Made by a program: the position numbers and the translations under genes. A model generated the notes under the pieces. It was not told the DNA's origin. It worked only from the letters and a program-made list of their open reading frames with translations, and did no database searches. A stretch of DNA of 64,000 nucleotides from Adiantum capillus-veneris (lineage: Eukaryota; Streptophyta; Polypodiopsida; Polypodiales; Pteridaceae), in assembly GCA_014529385.2 (NCBI GenBank), contig CM043943.1, forward strand, positions 151,628,092-151,692,091, read 5' to 3'. Below, one piece after another: positions 47,801 to 59,623 of the stretch; positions within the stretch are counted from its first letter, which is position 1; every line of letters starts with the position of its first letter.

Positions 47801-48661
47801 CACATTGTCTAATGAGAGAATTAGAGCATCTTGCTCTACTTTACCTGCCACATTGGCCTCCGATGTTGGTTTGTTGTCATGAGACTCTGTCTCCTTCTTC
47901 TTCGTGGACCAGCAATCCTTCTTGACGTGGCCCTTCTTGCCGCAATTCCAACATTCAAGAACTAACTTTGTGCGTGACTTGCTCCGCCTTGAGCGATCAC
48001 GACCCTTTTGGTTTTTGAACCTCTCCTTAGGCCTTCCTCTTGTTTCCACTGATAGTGCAACACTTGATGATTCTCCTGTGCTTCTCCTTCGCATTTCCTT
48101 GTTTAGGAGAACACCCACAACATCATCAAACTTAAGAGTATTTGTGCCAGAGATAGAATTACTTACAGCCATCACAAGGCTGTCCCAACTATCCGGTAGA
48201 GATGATAGTATAAGGAGAGCTCGCACTTCGTCATCGAAATTGATTTTCACTGATCGAAGTTGACTTATGTTTGTGTTAAAGTCGTTTAGGTGTTCTGCAA
48301 CTGAACCATTCTCTGCCATCTTTAGATTGAACAAGCGCTTCATAAGAAATACCTTATTGGATGCCGATGGTTTCTTGTAGAAGTCGTCAAGTGACTTCAT
48401 CAAGTCCTCCGTGGTCTTCATCTCCGAAACATTGAAGGCCACCGTTGACGCCAAGCTTAACCGGATTGTTCCTAGTGCCTTTCGATCAAGGACAATCCAT
48501 GCTTCATCTGCCATTGTTGCGGGCTTCTTCGCAAGACCGCCTAGTGGCAAATAGAGGTCCTTCTGGTAGAGATAGTCTTCAATCTGCATCTTCCAATGTT
48601 GGTAGTTTTTGCCGTTGAACTTCTCAATCTTGAGCTTCCCTTCCTCCGCCATAACTCCCAC
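44866..48661 (-). pseudogene. Copia 1 gag-pol polyprotein, four stops and an internal deletion
   Basis: From ATG at 48661: gag with KFNGKNYQHWKMQIEDYL; zinc knuckle CWNCGKKGHVKKDC (about 47950); protease WIVDSGASFHAT (about 47780). Near 47600 the frame shifts into GTLYLC and the segment that normally links protease to integrase is missing. Integrase follows: HYRLGHM...CEDCVYGK, then VHSDVWGP, FIDDATRKTWVY and SDNGGEY. A TGA at 47025-47027 (ERA-stop-SMRL) interrupts it. RT has MDVNTAFPHGDLEEEIYM and YVDDMLIA (about 45880). RNase H has GYADANMAGD and then three stops within 60 bases (45240-45290), followed by LYSDSQSAIHLAKN and KHIEVRYHFIR. The order protease-integrase-RT-RNase H is that of Ty1/copia. 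Non-functional as it stands. Confidence 0.93.
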
Positions 48662-48710
48662 TCAATTCAAGGAATCCTTTCCTTGAGATAATTTAGCTAC
48701 GAGCAAACCT

Positions 48711-48724
48711 TGCTCTGATACCAG
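48711..48724 (-). other. tRNA-iMet primer-binding site of copia 1
   Basis: The minus strand reads TGGTATCAGAGCAAGG two bases inside the 5' LTR, the standard initiator-methionine tRNA complement. Confidence 0.9.
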
Positions 48725-48725
48725 T

Positions 48726-48810
48726 TGTTAGGAAATAAGACGTAGCTAAATAGATTTTTGAGTAGATTACTTAATGGAGAGAAATAGATTTCACACACAA
48801 GAGATTATAG

Positions 48811-48877
<67 letters not shown>

Positions 48878-49445
48878 CACGATATACGTGGTTCACCCAA
48901 TGTGGGCTACGTCCACGGGAAAGCAGGCACTCAATGGCTTTAGCACTTCAAAAGAAGAAGTAGTTTACAAAGGGATTAAACCCTTGATAGAGCTCCCGCC
49001 TTGCTTCACTCTCACCATCTCACACTCACCTTGTTGCATCAACTTCACACTATGAAATGTGTGTAGAAATGGTCTCCTTTTATAGGCCAAAAGGGCTGCC
49101 ATCTCTTATGAGAGGCAGCCATGTGCAGCCGCCCTTGTGCGAATAAGTCCAAATCGGACCCTCCAATCCGCCCATGTGTGGCCGCCCTTGAGAAGAAAAG
49201 TCTGCTTTTGAATTCGGCCACCGGCCATTGACTTCTGACCACTGGCCAACCGACCGGTTGTTTTCCGACCACTTTCCGGCCGCCGTCCGGCCATAATATT
49301 CCGGCGATTCTTGTCCGTGAAAATTTTGGTTTCCGGTGCGTGATTTTCCTTCACGCACAATGGCTTCTCCTCATAATGGGGACCTTACAAATGTGCGCTT
49401 TTACCACAGAAAATTACAAGGGAAAATCAGGCTCCATACTTAACA
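48726..49445 (-). repeat. 5' LTR of copia 1
   Basis: 720 bp, with a GA run of about 30 units (48814-48873). Confidence 0.95.
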
Positions 49446-50683
49446 GATGGCTCGATTGAATCCCTTCGCTTGGTTTGCAGAAGGGCCTCATTCATTAGAG
49501 TGACACTTAGCCTCTCTAACCTTCGGCCTTTCACTATTTGACACTCATCGAGTTTCAACACAAAAGCGATTTTTGTGCCAAGCACTACAAAATAAATAGT
49601 GCTAAGACCTTAAACTTCAGAGTTATAATAAGAATAATACCAAAGAAAAAAGTAAAGTGTGTCACCTTCTTCAGGTAACTCGTAAAATCTAAGCATGGCT
49701 TCTTGAAGCCTTCTAAGATCCATGAAAATATTGTTCCACATTGTGTAAGGAAAGCCCTTCTCCGAAGGTCTTATGGATTGTTTCTTACCTTTTCCCCTTG
49801 TCTTTGTTGCGCACGAAGCATAAAGGGAAGTTGGCATTGTGTCCTCAATGTGTAGGTATGTCCCAATGCGGGAGAACACATCTTCGTTTGTGGCCTTCTT
49901 TGCGAGCTTGACCTTGTGAGGAACGGGAAATAGGTTTTCCACAATGCCATGTTCTTTGAGGGCATCCTTTAGGAGTTGGAAAATAGCCTGATAGGCTTTG
50001 GTGTTGATTCCGGCCTCATCACAAGCTTGTTGAACGTCATCATCACTAACCACATTTCTTAATTTACGCATAAGGTCCTTGGTGACTGCATCCTTAATGT
50101 GCTTACCTCCAGGTGATTGTAAGATAGAAATCACGTCCTCGGTATTGAGACAACTAGTGAGAAGGTTGACTCGATCATCATGGCTTGTTCCACCGCATGC
50201 CTCCTGGATGAAGTTTCTAGCAACAAATAAACATAAATGTTAGAAAATAGTGTGAAGTAAGAATGCATCATGCAAGTAAAGACCAAATCACATTGTGGCT
50301 GTAACTCGTCGTTTGCGTGCTCCTCCCGAATGTGCAAGAGTTTCAATGGATGAATACATGCGTTTGCGTTCCCTTGCACCAAGGGGTGTTTCTTTCAAGT
50401 ATGTGATGGTGTTGGTAAGATTCTGGATGTGGGACTCCTTTTCTTGCATTTGTTGTTCAAGAGTTTTAACTACCCTCTCCAAAGAGGCAACACTCTCTTG
50501 TAATGCCGTCGTCTTGAGGTGAAGAGCTTGACATTCGTGCATCCACATATGCAAAGAAGCACCTGCACCCATACACAACCGCTTGCAATAGCCTAACAAA
50601 CCTGCTCCTCCCCGCAGGGAGGGAGAGGAGAGGGATAGAGAGAGAGGGGGAGGAGGGAGGAGAGAGGAGAGAGGAGAGAACAA

Positions 50684-51081
50684 AATGTGTATTAATTTTT
50701 GGGGGAAAAGAGTTTTGAAAAAATAGACTTCCTAAGCTTGTGGGTTAAAAAATGGGTCAAAAAATGATTTTTGGATATGTATATATGTTGGGAGGGAGTT
50801 TTAAGTTAGAAACAAGTAAAAATGATTTTTTTTTTAAAAGTCAAATTTTGTCTCTTTGTGACCCACGTTTTTGCTGATGTGGACACATCCCTATGCTTCC
50901 TTCACTTTAAAAAAAGCTAGAGAGAGAAAGTATCCCTTTAGGTCCACATCCTACATTTGTCTTAAAAAAAGCCTAGAAAAGCCTACTCAAAACTACCTTC
51001 TTCAATGCCCTTGCCCCCTAAACACCACACAACATTAGCCTTAATCCCTAAAAATTAGGATTCCTTACAAGGCCCATGCAA
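50684..51081. other. Upstream region of gene B and right arm of the element
   Basis: GA/GGA-rich sequence at 50630-50680 and an AT-rich stretch without ORFs. It should hold the promoter of gene B, but no box is convincing. Confidence 0.4.
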
Positions 51082-51100
51082 GGTTCATATTTCTCCTAAC

Positions 51101-51250
51101 GGTGGTCCAAAGAGCTTGTCAAGTAGTACAGGGGGCTGCTAAAGTTCTTAGAAGTGCTTTTAAGTGTTTCTTGGGGCTGGTAAAGTAGTTCAGGGGCTGG
51201 TAAAGTGCCGATCAATTGGCCAAGTGCTCAGAAGTGCTTTCAAGTGTTTT
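51101..51250. repeat. Minisatellite block B, right part
   Basis: GGTGGTCCAAAGAGCTTGTCAAG and AAGTGCTTTTAAGTGTTT units continue the array that stops at 41791. Confidence 0.85.
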
Positions 51251-53520
51251 AAAAGATGTCTTTTATCACTCTACTATGAAAAGTGATAGCTATTCAACAT
51301 GTATGATTAGTTGTAATTTTAGAGGGAAGTAGTTAGGTGATCCCCCCCACCCCTTCAACTTTGATGTAATCCTTCCTCAATCTCTTCAATATAGTTCACT
51401 ACCTCCGTTTTTTTTTAAAAAGTGTTAGCTACTGTTAAAAGTGCTAGCCAAGTCCTCAAGTCAAATTTACAGAGATAAATCTTACAAGTTCTCCTCTGGG
51501 GGCATGTTGTTATTGATTTGCTCGAATATGTCATTTGACATATCATATACATTATGCTCCCCTTCCCTTGGGGACATGGAAGACCTAATGCATTGCACCA
51601 GATGGGAGTAGATTAGAGCAGTGAGCTTGTTGTCCAAAAGGACATAGGTATTATCTTGGCCATTTACCTTGTTGTAAAAGGTCCTCAACCACATACAAAT
51701 TTTTCTTAATGATGTTGTGCCATTGATCCTTTTCCTCTGTTTTGGCCAGGCGCTTTGTGTTGGTGCATTTCAGGACGTAGAAGTCTGCACCTGCCTCCTT
51801 TGCAGTCACTGCAAAGTTCTAGCCAACCATCAAGGCATTGCTCAGGTCATTGCGGTGGCTAGCATACATGGGGGCGTATTCATCCTCATCCTTGCTTGAT
51901 GCTTCTCCATCGTTTTCATCCGTAACTGTGGATTGTATTTCCAAGTATACCCACCCCTGCACATGATCTTTGTTGGCACATCTTCTCCATTGACCTTTGA
52001 TGCACACACCACAAAAGTTAGAGAGAAGTTTGTGCCTTAGTGCGTGCATATCCATCTAAATGTAGCCATTGACACAATGCTAGGATCAAGGGTTTGTCAT
52101 TCGCTTGCAATCCCACACTATAACTCTATCGACATCACCGAGCTTGACCTCCTAGAAACCATGATCGACTTTCTTGTCTGCCTGTGGGTATTGATTTCTG
52201 AGAGTTTCATTGAGGAATGCAACAATGCTTGAAGCGTTATGCAGCTCCCACCCACCAGATTTCAACTTCTCATGTGTGAGGGCTCTTTTGACCACTGCAC
52301 TGGCCCCGTCGTGTTCACCCTTTCCATGTCCTAAAGCAAAGAAATTGTGCGTCATTTTGACACCTGTCATATCGAAGAATCGTGCAACAAAATAGAATGG
52401 CCTCCTTGCTTTGAATTGTGACAGAGCACCATCCGACCACACCCAATGTCTCTTGACACTATAGCCGTATTTTGTCAATCATATATTGTGAAAAAGAAAA
52501 CAATGCTGCACAAACAAAGTGTCATGTGTCTTGTCATCAGAGATGTAGAAGTGAGTCGTCTTTTGTATAGCACCAAGCGCATCATGTAAGTATGAAATGT
52601 GAACAAAGATTGTGACCTGAGATGAATACCAATGCATTGACTGGATCTCATTGTGCACCTTGAAGGAGTAATTCTCTGCAAAATCCACTATAGAAACCAC
52701 TACATTGTCAGGAAAATTGGCCAAATACTCCTTGAACTGTTGAGCTTGCCACTTGTACAAGTAGTTGTGTTTGATGAACTTCCCTAGCTTCCCTCAAAAC
52801 ACAAAAAGGAAACTCATCAGACTGAGTTGTTGAACCACTAGGTCTTTTTGACATTAAGCTAGACCTTCTTCATCCTTTCCCTATGTAGGAACCTTGTAAA
52901 AAATCTTGACAGTCATTCTAGAGGTACCAGCGCTCTCTTCCACGGGACACAACAAGAGCCTTTCAATCCCGCAATCAGTGCATGTTCCCAAAAGACATTT
53001 GCTACAGTGAAAATCACTATCAGTTAACTTTGAACACAATACAGACTCCCATAGTTCTGTCAAGGATGAAAAAGTGGCTTTTGATGCTATGCACTGTGCT
53101 ATTCCACCACTTGGATTGCACACAAGACACATGCAAAAGCATGACGTTCCATGTAGTCCGTATCTTCCATGGCGCATCTAATTTAAGCCTTCCTTCGAGT
53201 AAACAAGCTGAACATGGTATTCCCAATAGAAGGTGTTGCAGTCCTTCAACTTGCATACGAAGTATGGCTTCAGACCCTCAAAGCATCTAAGGGACATCCT
53301 AATGTTAGGGTGACTCCTGGAACCGCATGTACAAATCCTTTGCCACACAAAATAAATTTAGAAATACTATAAAGTATTGCAATCTAATTACAACACTTAC
53401 CTATTACCAACTCAGGGTATATTTTCACCAAAGTGAGGTGGGGTTGGTTGAGCAGTGGGAGTTGGTGTCTATTTCTGGAAATTCATAGTTTTTACTTCAA
53501 TTTTTTGTATTGTTTCCACT

Positions 53521-53901
53521 AGTGAAGCACTTCAGTGCACTTGGAGAACACTCTGAAGCACTTTTAAGCACTCTGCAGCACTTGAAAGCACTGAGGCACT
53601 TTGTGGCACTTTCAAACACTAGGAGGAACTTTCAAGCAACCTGTCATGCACTTTGGTTTCCTTTGAAGCACTCTGCAGCACTATAAAGCACTTTGGGGCA
53701 CTTGAAAACACTGTTAAGTACTTCAGTGCACTTTAAGAGCACTCTGAAGCACTTTACCATCAACACTTTGTTGCACTTTGAACTACTTTGGTGCAATTTG
53801 GAAGCACTCTAAACTACTTGGTGGCACTTTAAAAGCACTTTCGAGCACTTTGTGGCACTTTGAGGAACCTTATGGCACTCTGAAGCACTTTTAAAGCACT
53901 A
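53521..53901. repeat. AAGCACTT minisatellite, block C
   Basis: Repeats of GCACTTTGAAGCACTCTGAAGCACTT type. It stops exactly at the Helitron 3' end and resumes at 62762. Confidence 0.92.
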
Positions 53902-53930
53902 CCAGTAAAACGGCGCCGCCTTCGGCGGCG
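53902..53930 (-). other. Helitron 3' terminus with hairpin
   Basis: GC-rich 7-bp stem with a 3-nt loop (about 53914-53930) and terminal CTGG (plus-strand CCAG, 53902-53905), in the typical spacing of about 12 nt. Confidence 0.8.
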
Positions 53931-54150
53931 GCATGCCCTCTCTTACCCTCTTACGTGGGGCTGAGAATCTTGGCTTTGCTCATACGTGAAGCTTGCAAGT
54001 GCTACGTGTCTCCGTGAGTGCATTTCTTTGATCACATATCCGTTAACCCCCTACCTCACTCTGGCGGCACACACATTGTGTGTCGATGCCATTCCCCGCC
54101 CTCATCTCCAATGTTGGCCAGCTATCATAGCATCTCTTGCCCACTCTCTC
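53931..54150. other. Helitron cargo, non-coding
   Basis: No gene recognised between the hairpin and the 568-bp duplication; 54000-54235 has short frames without motifs. Confidence 0.4.
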
Positions 54151-54733
54151 AAACACACCTATATTGCCTCCACGTCCTCCTTGCCTGAGTTTCGCTCTAT
54201 GCCCGTAGCCTTTGCTAGTTGAGAAAACATCCACCTGCTCATATGCTTCAGATATGCCACTTTTTGTGCCTGCCGCATTTGTAGCTCACCATAGCTACCA
54301 CCCCATCCACGCCTTGCTTTGATCACATGCTTACCACTGTACCGACTTACCCTTACTTGTTAAGAATGGCTTCAAGTCTTCACAACTATGTTGCAAAAGT
54401 ACTTGGTAGTGGCACATTAGATAATGGGGGTGGAGTTGCAGAATCTATGGAAGTTTGGGAGGGGAGAGTACCCAATAATTAATTGTATGTAGCAAGGCCA
54501 TGTGGAAGGAAGCACAATTCCTTCAGGCTATGGCTATACAGGGGGAGAGAGGATCGGATACCAGGGGAATAGTGGATAAGAGAGGAATAGTGGTGTCAAC
54601 CTTATCTTTAGAGGCCATCTTCTTAGTTTGAGGTCAAATTCAAATTCTCCCAACGGCACTGGCATAGTTGTGGACCTGCTCTAAATTCTCGTGGGCTCTT
54701 ATTCTCTTGCCCACCCTCAAACACACCTATATT

Positions 54734-55052
54734 TGTTGAGATGTCGAGCTCTACACCTTGAGCTGGCATCCACTACGGGTCTTGGCCGCTTACGGCATTT
54801 ACTCACTGGCGCGTTAGGTGACCGACACGGAGGATCTCTCCCAGTGATTCTACAGCTGGACTACACTTATAGTGCCAGCCTAGTACGCTTCTAGCGAGTT
54901 CACACTTAGTGACCGCATGTACATATGTGCTACTTTTCAGCTTTAGCACTTAGTCATTTTGTACTCTCTTTTCTGTGAAGAAGAAGAAGCTTTCCATCTC
55001 TGTGTGCTTTGTGCTTGTCTTGTGTAGCTCTCTTGCATCCTCATTCTTTACA
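54734..55052 (+). repeat. 5' LTR of copia 2
   Basis: 319 bp; about eight substitutions separate it from the 3' LTR (about 97.5% identity by eye). Confidence 0.96.
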
Positions 55053-55064
55053 TGGTATCAGAGC
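55053..55064 (+). other. tRNA-iMet primer-binding site of copia 2
   Basis: TGGTATCAGAGC directly abuts the LTR. Confidence 0.93.
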
Positions 55065-55333
55065 CTGGTGCAGGCAAGAGAGGCTAAGAGAGCAAGAGCA
55101 TCACAATCCCTTCGTTCGCAATCCACGACCAGATGCCGAGTTTTTTGCACAAGTTTCTGAACAAGTCTCCAAAGTGCAGTATACAGAGATTTACTGTACA
55201 AGTACAGTGGTTGTATGTACGCTTGATTGTGGACACTCGTTGAGTGTAGAAAGCGTTACAGGTACCACGATAGCAGGTTCAGCAGATTTGCAGGTTTTTG
55301 CAGATTGTAGCTATTTTGTCTTAGTGCTTCAAG

Positions 55334-58300
55334 ATGTCTGACGGTTTCAGTTAGATTGTTACTGAGAAGCTTGAGAAAAATAACTACCCTGTATGGAAGT
55401 TCAAAATAACAAATTTCCTAAAAGGAAAAGGTTATTGGGACTATGTAGAAGGAGACAATGAAAAGGAACCAGAGATTCCCGAGGCAAATGCTACAACAGA
55501 ACAAAGGAAAGCTTTGAGGGAGTGGCAACAAGGCCAGAGCAAAGTGATGTATTGGCTTTCTATGAGCATCACAGATGGCATGATGGGCTATCTACAGGAT
55601 GCTGAAACCCCCGCCATTGCATGGAGAAACTTAGGCAGAGTGTTCGAGGTGAACACCAAGTCCAGGAAGCTTCAACTAAAGTCAGAGCTAAATCAGGTTA
55701 AGAGGAACAACCTCTCAATCAATGATTATGCCTTGAAGATCAAGAGTATCATTGAGGCTCTTGGATCTATTAAAGTCTCAGTGGAAGACGATGACATTGT
55801 CCGTGCATGCTTGGATGGTCTAGGAGATGAGTATGTACATTTTAGGTCTTCCATGAATACAAGAGACGACATCCCCGTGTTCCAAGATTTGATTTCTATG
55901 CTTATTCTTGAGGAGAAGAACCTTGACACATCTTCTTCTCATGGCAGAAATAATTCTGAACAGGCCTTCTATTCTAACTCCAACAAAGGTAGAGGTAGAG
56001 GTCGTGGTCGAGGCCCAAGGGGTTGCAGGGGCCAATTTATGGAAGGTCAATCAAATCAAAATAATACAGGTGGAAGGGGAAACCAGTCTCAAGGCAGGGG
56101 GAGTCAAAGAGGTCGTGGTGCAGGATCAAGCAGGCAGCAACATACTCCAAATAGCAGAGAATGTTGGACTTGTGGTGAAAGAGGTCACATGTCACGTGAC
56201 TGTCCAAAGGGAAAAGCAAGTGGAAAGAGAGAACAGGGCAACTATGCATCTACTAGCAGAGATGCAGATGACAGCAAAAACGAGCACATGCTTGTTAGGC
56301 AGCATGTAATGAATACAATGACTGCAGAGAATTCCACCCAAGATGATGTTTGGTATGTGGATTCAGGTGCCTCTAATCACATGACGTCTCGTGGAGAGTG
56401 GTTTAGAGATATGCGCAAACCAGATGTGTCAGGCTATGTGCAGACAGGAGATGACACAGCTCACCCCATTGCTCATGTAGGGGACATACCTCTAAATACG
56501 AAGAGTGGGAAATTAAAGTACTTAGCAGATGTAATTCATGTCCCAAACATTACAAAGAATCTTGTTTCTGTTGGACAAATGGTTGAGCAGGGTTTGCAGG
56601 TTCGCTTCAATCCAAATGGCTGTTATGTAGAAGATTTCTAGAATGGCTGTAAGCTGATCACAGAGGGAAAATGTGTGGGCAGAATGTTTATGCTGAATGT
56701 AGACATGCCTGAGGTAAAAGCTGCATTATTTGCACAGGGCACAGGTGTTGTGGCTGATGTTGACATTTGGCACAAACGCATTGGCCATGTCAATGAGCAG
56801 AGATTGCGCAGCACGCAATCAAAACAAATTGTAAAAGGTTTGCCCAAATTGAAGGTGGATGGTATGCATAAAGTGTGTGCAGCATGCCAGTTTGGAAAAC
56901 AGTCAAAGGGCTCATTTCCACATGAGCGCAATGTATGTAAAAAGCCACTTGAGGTGGTGCACATAGATGTTTGGGGTCCAACCGATACTGCAAGTATACA
57001 TGGTTGTAGGTATTATGTCTCTTTCATTGATGCGTAACAAAAGTGAAGTGTTTGGTCACTTTCAAGACTTCAAAGTCATGATTGAGAAGGAGACAGATAT
57101 GAAAATCAAGACATTGAGGTCAGATGGAGGGGGAGAGTACTTCTCCAATGATTTTTCAGATTTTCTGCGAATGCATGGTATACGCAGGCAGTTTACATGC
57201 AGATATACTCCACAACAGAATGGGGTCGCAGAAAGGAAAAACAGGCACATTGCAGAGGTTGCACATGCATTGATGAATGAGAAGAACATGCCTCATCATT
57301 TCTGGGCTGAAGCCGTAAATACAGTTATGTACATTATGAACAGGACACCTACAGCTGCGGTGCATGATGTAACACCTGAGGAAACGTTTACAGGTACAAA
57401 GCCTAATTTGGCACACTTGAAAGTGTTTGGCTGCATAGCTTAAGTGCATGTACCAGATGAGTTGCGTAGGAAATTGAATCCTAAAGCAGAGAAATGTATT
57501 CTTGTGGGATATTCCCTTGAACAAAAGGGGTACAGGTGCTACAATCCTACTACACGAGAATTACGAGTGAGCAGAGATGTAGTCTTTGATGAGCTGAGCA
57601 GCTGGTACTGTAATGCACATGGCACTATTGGGGATGATGTAAAAGATGATGTGGTTGTACAAAATGTGAGGCCACAGTCACAGGTTTTGAGTGGACCACA
57701 AGAGTCCTCTTCTCGTGGCTCTGTTGAGAAACCATAGAATGGTAGACTACGTACGCAGGTTACTTCACCAACAGCTACAGGGAATGTATCACGAAAAGTA
57801 AAGGAAAAGGTTGATGAACCTCCCTTTATGGCTGATGCATCATCAGGTTTTTCACATGTAGACATGGATTCAAATGGTTCTGAACAAAGTCTTGATGAGG
57901 AATTTGGAATTTTGGCTGTCAGGACACCTGGTGTAAGGAAAGTACAAGAAGATGCTAGAGGGCAAAGGAGTGACCCAGGACCGCGCAGATCTAATAGAGT
58001 CAGAAATCCAGTTCCAAAATTGACTTATGATGGGTATCTAGCGCATCACCAAGCCTACATGGCTAAGGTGATACAGGATGTGGAGCCCACATGTTTTGAG
58101 GATGCAGTTGGAAATGTGCATTGGGATGATGCAATGAATGAAGAGATGGATGCATTGAAAGCAAACGACACATGGGAGTTGGTGCCATTGCCAAGTGGCA
58201 AGAAAGCTATTGGCTGTAAATGGGTGTATAAAACCAAGCATAAGGCTGATGGTAACATTGAGCATCACAAGGCAAGGCTGGTCGCAAAGGGTTATGCACA

Positions 58301-59609
58301 GACGTATGGCATAAACTATGAGGAGACCTTTGCTCCAGTGGCAAAGATGACGACTGTGAGAGTTGTCATAGCAGTGGCTGCATCTAGAGGATGGATTATG
58401 CATCAAATGGATGTAAAGAATGCCTTCTTGAATGGTGAGTTGCAAGAGGAAGTGTATATGGATCAGCCACCTGGTTATGTTGATCCAGGTTACCCAGATT
58501 ATGTATGCAGGCTTCTCAAAGCTTTGTATGGTTTGAAGCAGGGCTCTAGAGCATGGTATGACCGGATTGCCAAGTATCTTGTCAGTATTGGGTTTAGGAG
58601 AGCTCATGCAGATCATTCACTCTATGTACGTGAGAGTGATGTGGGGATTGTGGTCATTACCATATATGTAGATGACCTTATTATTGTTGGTGACAATGCT
58701 ATGGAGATTGACCATGTGAAGGGTCTTCTCAAACAGGAGTTTGAAATGAAAGATTTAGGCGAGTTGCGCTACTTTCTTGGCATTGAGGTGATCAGGACTC
58801 CAGAGGGTGTATGACTATCACAGAGACAGTATGCTTTGGACATGTTGTCAAAATATGGTATGGTTGATTGTAAGACAATTTCTATTCCCTTGGATGTGAA
58901 TGCAAAGCTGAGTGCAGAGAAGGGTGATGTTGTTGAGGATGTCAACATGTACAGGAAGATTGTGGGTAGTCTAATCTACTTGACTATCACGAGGCCAGAC
59001 TTGAGCTACACAGTAGGCTTGGAGAGTCAGTTCATGCAACTTTCGAGGAAGACACATTTGGATGGAGTACGACGCACACTTAGGTATGTGCAAGGTACTC
59101 TTGACTACGCATTGTTCTATGCAGCAGATGCACCATTAGCATTGTATGGGTATACAGATGCAGATTGGGCAGGTAGCATTGTTGATAGGAGATCTACGAG
59201 TGGCTTTATGTTCTCTTTTGGGAGTGCTGCTGTTACTTGGAGCAGCAAAAAGCAGCCTACGGTTGCTTTACTGAGCACAGAGGCCGAGTACAGAGGTGCA
59301 GCAGTTGCGGAGTGCGAGGTAGCTTGGCTACGCACATTACTTGAGGACTTGGGAGTGTAGGTGGACCAACAAATTTTCATCCATTGTGACAACCTCAGCA
59401 GCATGAAGTTGGCTAGGAACCCAGTGTTCCATGCCAGGACCAAACACATAGAGGTCCATTACCACTACGTTCGAGAGCGAGTGTTGGCGGGCGACATCGA
59501 CTTGGTCTACGTCAGCACAGAGGAGCAGATAGCGGATATCTTTACCAAGGCCCTCGGAGCTGAGAAGATTCGACGTTTCCGGACTATGCTTGGACTCTGC
59601 GACATGTAG
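55334..59609 (+). pseudogene. Copia 2 gag-pol polyprotein, six stops and one frameshift
   Basis: From ATG at 55334: gag with KLEKNNYPVWKFKI and LVGQM-type blocks, a glycine/arginine-rich stretch (about 55990-56130), zinc knuckle CWTCGERGHMSRDC (about 56163), protease WYVDSGASNHMT (about 56350), integrase with HKRIGHVNEQRL...CAACQFGK, VHIDVWGP and RSDGGGEY. RT has MDVKNAFLNGELQEEVYM and YVDDLIIV (about 58670). RNase H has YTDADWAGS, STEAEYR and KHIEVHYHYVRERV. Stops: TAG 55352, TAG 56639, TAA 57441, TAG 57735, TGA 58812, TAG 59358. A small deletion near 57032 removes the segment after FIDA and shifts the frame. The true end is TAG at 59607. Non-functional. Confidence 0.94.
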
Positions 59610-59611
59610 TG

Positions 59612-59623
59612 CTCGAGGGGGAG
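59612..59623 (+). other. Polypurine tract of copia 2
   Basis: CTCGAGGGGGAG lies immediately before the 3' LTR. Confidence 0.85.

Larger units (their letters stand above)
44095..49445 (-). mobile_element. Ty1/copia retrotransposon 1, complete ends, TSD GATGG
   Basis: A 5351-bp element with LTRs at both ends, flanked by GATGG at 44090-44094 and 49446-49450. Direction is minus: 5' LTR on the right, tRNA-iMet primer site next to it, gag-pol, polypurine tract, 3' LTR on the left. LTRs start TGTTAAGT and end CCTAACA on the minus strand. The coding part is damaged. It lies inside the last exon of gene B. Confidence 0.96.
43897..50683 (-). pseudogene. Gene B of the inverted-repeat element, split by a copia element
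   Basis: Three exons give one continuous minus-strand frame: 50683-50292 (ends AAT|GTGATT), 50216-49666 (starts after TTGCTAG, ends AAG|GTGACA), and 49584-49446 joined to 44089-43897 once the copia element and one copy of its target duplication are ignored. Phases match at every junction and no stop occurs before TGA at 43897-43899, giving about 424 residues. The N-terminal part (about residues 55-110) is a coiled-coil candidate (ESVASLERVVKTLEQQMQEK). The rest is an unfamiliar globular protein with KLDECQIVKGRRLERLSVTL and WWLGAIQVPKETYRVLSWIF blocks. The copia insertion splits the last exon, so this copy is a disrupted gene that was open until then. No function can be assigned. Confidence 0.65.
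41792..51100. mobile_element. Terminal-inverted-repeat element with two convergent genes, unclassified
   Basis: The left end has TTAGGAAAAATATGAACC (41798-41815); the right end has its inverse GGTTCATATTTCTCCTAA (51082-51099), 17 of 18 bases matching. Inside both, a second matched block GGATTAAGGYTAAT and further AATGTAGG-type similarity extend the inverted repeat imperfectly to about 100 bp. GGTGGTCC lies at 41784-41791 and 51101-51108, an 8-bp target-duplication candidate; the host minisatellite also contains this octamer, so the duplication is not proof. Without the copia insertion the element would be about 3.95 kb. It carries gene A (+) and gene B (-). No known transposase motif was recognised, so the superfamily is open. 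Confidence 0.65.
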
